Shown here one piece after another: positions 36,927 through 38,289 of a DNA stretch of 38,289 nucleotides (the first letter of the stretch is position 1; every line of letters starts with the position of its first letter). Origin of the DNA: Pseudomonadota bacterium (GTDB lineage: Bacteria > Pseudomonadota > Gammaproteobacteria > Burkholderiales > Thiobacillaceae); NCBI GenBank assembly GCA_030690985.1, contig JAUYFG010000166.1, positions 1-38,289 of the forward strand, given 5' to 3'. A program made the translations under genes and the position numbers. Below the pieces are notes generated by a model. It did no database searches and was not told where the DNA came from. It saw only the letters and a list, made by a program, of their open reading frames with translations.

Positions 36927-37216
36927 GTTGGTTTCCTTGATCTGAAAGTCTCGTCCCAAAGCGCCGGATCGGGCCGATACGCCGTAACCACTTGGCAATC
37001 TCCCGTTGCCCCATCCTGTGCAACTACCACGTGGATAGGTTCACCAGCATGGCTGCCGAGCAACAGTACGCTCGGATAGGGCGTGTCATCGGGATAGGCT
37101 GCGATCACCTCGCCATTAGCTATCACCTGCACCAGCGTGTCTGGCGGAATATTTCGCTGAAACATGCGTTCAAAGGCATGCCGTGAGTAACGCAATGTCC
37201 TGCATTTCACGCCCAT
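36923..37216 (-). CDS. DUF4258 protein (probable toxin partner), 97 aa
   Basis: The protein reads YSRHAFERMFQRNIPPDTLV, NGEVIAAYPDDTPYPSVLLL, then HVVVAQDGATGDCQVVTAY and RPDPALWDETF, the pattern of DUF4258 proteins that pair with YgiT-type zinc-finger proteins and share the RelE/BrnT-like fold. Ribonuclease toxicity is inferred from the pairing, not visible in the sequence. It begins 18 nt after the ubiJ stop and has no obvious promoter, so it may be transcribed from the ubi operon. Confidence 0.8.
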   Translation of the reverse strand: MGVKCRTLRYSRHAFERMFQRNIPPDTLVQVIANGEVIAAYPDDTPYPSVLLLGSHAGEPIHVVVAQDGATGDCQVVTAYRPDPALWDETFRSRKPT

Positions 37217-37234
37217 TGGAATCTTGAGTTCAGT

Positions 37235-37825
37235 TCAGCGTTGTCGTTCCAGCAACCCCAGGCACGCTTCCAGCCGATCCGCGTCCTCGCGCAGGCGGTC
37301 CACTTCGGCGATGAACTCATGCACGGCAAACGGTTCGGCGAGCATGGCCTGCTCGTAGACGGCGTATTCGGCGAGGTTGCGGCCGGCGGATTCGAGCGCC
37401 TGGGTGCGCCAGCCGGTGAGGCCCTGGATGAACTGATCGACGCGGCTGGCGGCGATGTCGCCCAGGTAGGGGCGCAACGCCAGCACCCAGTCGAAATCGG
37501 CCAGGGCATGGGCGAGATCGGCGGCGAGCACGCCGTCGCCGGCCACCCGGAACAGGTCACCGAGCTTGCCGCCGTATTTGCCACCACTGAGCCATAGCGG
37601 CACGGCGGAAAGATCGGGAAACAGTCGCACGTCGGCGGCGGCCTCCTTTGATGCGGCGACAAAACCGCCGTCGGCCTCGATGCGCAGGGACAGCGGCAGC
37701 AGCGGCAGGACCAGGCGCACGCACTTGCCGACATGGCGCACCAGCCGTGTTTTCGCGGTCGGTTGCTGGTCCAGCAGGGTGTTGAGGGCGGCGGCGAAAA
37801 GGAAATCGGGGGTGGCGTCAGACAT
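37235..37825 (-). CDS. ubiJ: UbiJ, ubiquinone biosynthesis accessory factor (SCP2 domain)
   Basis: UbiJ is a lipid-binding SCP2 protein that, with UbiK, holds the hydrophobic intermediates for the soluble Ubi complex. The 196-aa product has an N-terminal SCP2-like domain (LRIEADGGFVAASKEAAADV, LWLSGGKYGGKLGDLFRVAG, DVRLFPDLSAVP) and a helical C-terminus ending in a coiled coil (EFIAEVDRLREDADRLEACL). In most relatives the order is ubiE-ubiJ-ubiB; here the DUF4258/YgiT pair follows it and no ubiE is seen upstream within the window. Confidence 0.92.
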   Translation of the reverse strand: MSDATPDFLFAAALNTLLDQQPTAKTRLVRHVGKCVRLVLPLLPLSLRIEADGGFVAASKEAAADVRLFPDLSAVPLWLSGGKYGGKLGDLFRVAGDGVLAADLAHALADFDWVLALRPYLGDIAASRVDQFIQGLTGWRTQALESAGRNLAEYAVYEQAMLAEPFAVHEFIAEVDRLREDADRLEACLGLLERQR

Positions 37826-37924
37826 GGCCGGATTGTATGCGAAGGGATTGGCGGCGTTGCTGACGGAATAGCCCGCGAGCTATCCGCATCCGCACAAGCC
37901 AACCATTCCCTGCAAAGGAAAATA

Positions 37925-38003
37925 TCAGGCGTAAGTCAGCCCAAACACCGTATCCGCCAGCCATCTCTTGAAGTCCGGGTTGTCGCTGAATTGCTTGAAC
38001 CTA
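37925..38003 (-). pseudogene. 3' remnant of a protein-coding gene
   Basis: Read on the minus strand, about 25 codons end in a TGA at 37927-37925 and encode RFKQFSDNPDFKRWLADTVF and GLTYA. The composition and the NPDFKRWL...VFGLTYA ending look like the C-terminus of a large enzyme; I am reminded of type I restriction R subunits or related helicases, from memory only. The upstream end is cut by the terminal repeat at 38004. No start codon is available. Confidence 0.35.
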
Positions 38004-38289
38004 GAAACCTCAGTTGACCGCTCCTTGGCCCTCGTGAGGGCGCATGGATGCTGGCGTTAGCGCCTCCGATGGCGCTCACCCATTGGGTGACGCCGCTACG
38101 CGCCCGATTGCACGGTTTTCGGGCCGTCTGGCTGCGTTGCTCCTGATGAAACTACTAAGCGAAGGACTAAGCCGCCAAAAGACGGCGGCAAAGTCCCTGC
38201 TTATCCTTGCGGGCCCCGGCCCGCTGCGTCGTCGCGCCTTGCCAGCCGACCCGAAAACCGCACACTCGGGCGCGTCCAACTGAGGTTTC
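38004..38289. mobile_element. MITE-like element, 286 bp, with 13-bp terminal inverted repeats
   Basis: GAAACCTCAGTTG (38004-38016) and its exact inverted copy CAACTGAGGTTTC (38277-38289) bound the element. Just inside the right end, 38241-38274 pairs with 38099-38132 (29 of 34 positions), and a GCCGCC/GGCGGC hairpin sits between. No transposase or credible gene is inside, so it would need a transposase in trans. The right flank is beyond the window, so a target duplication cannot be checked. Confidence 0.7.

Noticed and set aside
38044-38283. Two overlapping open frames (79 and 67 codons, opposite strands) inside the MITE-like element
   Set aside because: They follow the palindromic structure, have no ribosome-binding site and no protein-like features.

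Overview
The window looks like a chromosomal segment of a GC-rich betaproteobacterium, probably a Nitrosomonadales/Thiobacillaceae-like or Rhodocyclales-like lineage. The grounds are the order mnmG-rsmG-parA-parB-atpIBEFHAGDC, the pairs dusB-fis and ubiJ-ubiB, and a 6S RNA gene between zapA and the 5-formyltetrahydrofolate cyclo-ligase gene. This placement is inferred from gene content and protein character, not from a search. Most of the sequence is core housekeeping DNA.

Layout. 1-2490: a divergent pair, a small unknown gene and an MsbA/HlyB-type ABC exporter. 2491-2789: nested palindromic repeats followed by a perfect parS site. 2790-6927: tRNA and rRNA modification genes (mnmG, rsmG) and the chromosome segregation genes parA and parB. 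7004-13903: a complete nine-gene F1Fo ATP synthase operon closed by a terminator. 13956-15145: a tRNA(CAU) gene with a strong promoter, followed by an AT-richer islet with two unknown genes. 15187-18755: miaB-ybeZ-ybeY-corC, overlapping genes for tRNA and rRNA maturation plus a CBS protein. 19059-19758: an isolated, secreted, Met/Pro-rich tandem-repeat protein with a strong terminator. 19875-21223 (minus): zapB-like, zapA, 6S RNA and folate cyclo-ligase. 21307-22275: gluQ. 22283-27147 (minus): dusB-fis-purH-(ORF6N gene)-purD. 27313-31089 (minus): xerC, a diguanylate cyclase, a CnoX-type thioredoxin and a GAF protein. 31229-34589: nadA, mscL, a frameshifted DUF4197 gene and an OmpA protein with calcium-type repeats. 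34590-35162: repeats only. 35163-37825 (minus): ubiJ, a DUF4258/YgiT toxin-antitoxin-like pair, then ubiB. 37826-38289: a gene remnant and a 286-bp element with terminal inverted repeats.

The most unusual themes are these. (1) Palindromic repeats are abundant, and two appear to have entered housekeeping genes in frame: one in gluQ, 60/62 identical to an intergenic copy 19 kb away, and one in purH. A third supplies the stop codon of fis. (2) The gene at 19059-19703 encodes an exported protein built almost entirely of 12-13-residue Asp/Asn-Pro units rich in Met, Tyr and Trp. I recognise no family for it. (3) Accessory genes sit inside otherwise standard operons: ORF6N between purH and purD, and the toxin-antitoxin-like pair between ubiJ and ubiB.

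Product names rest on motifs read by eye. Promoters and the extents of repeats are approximate.
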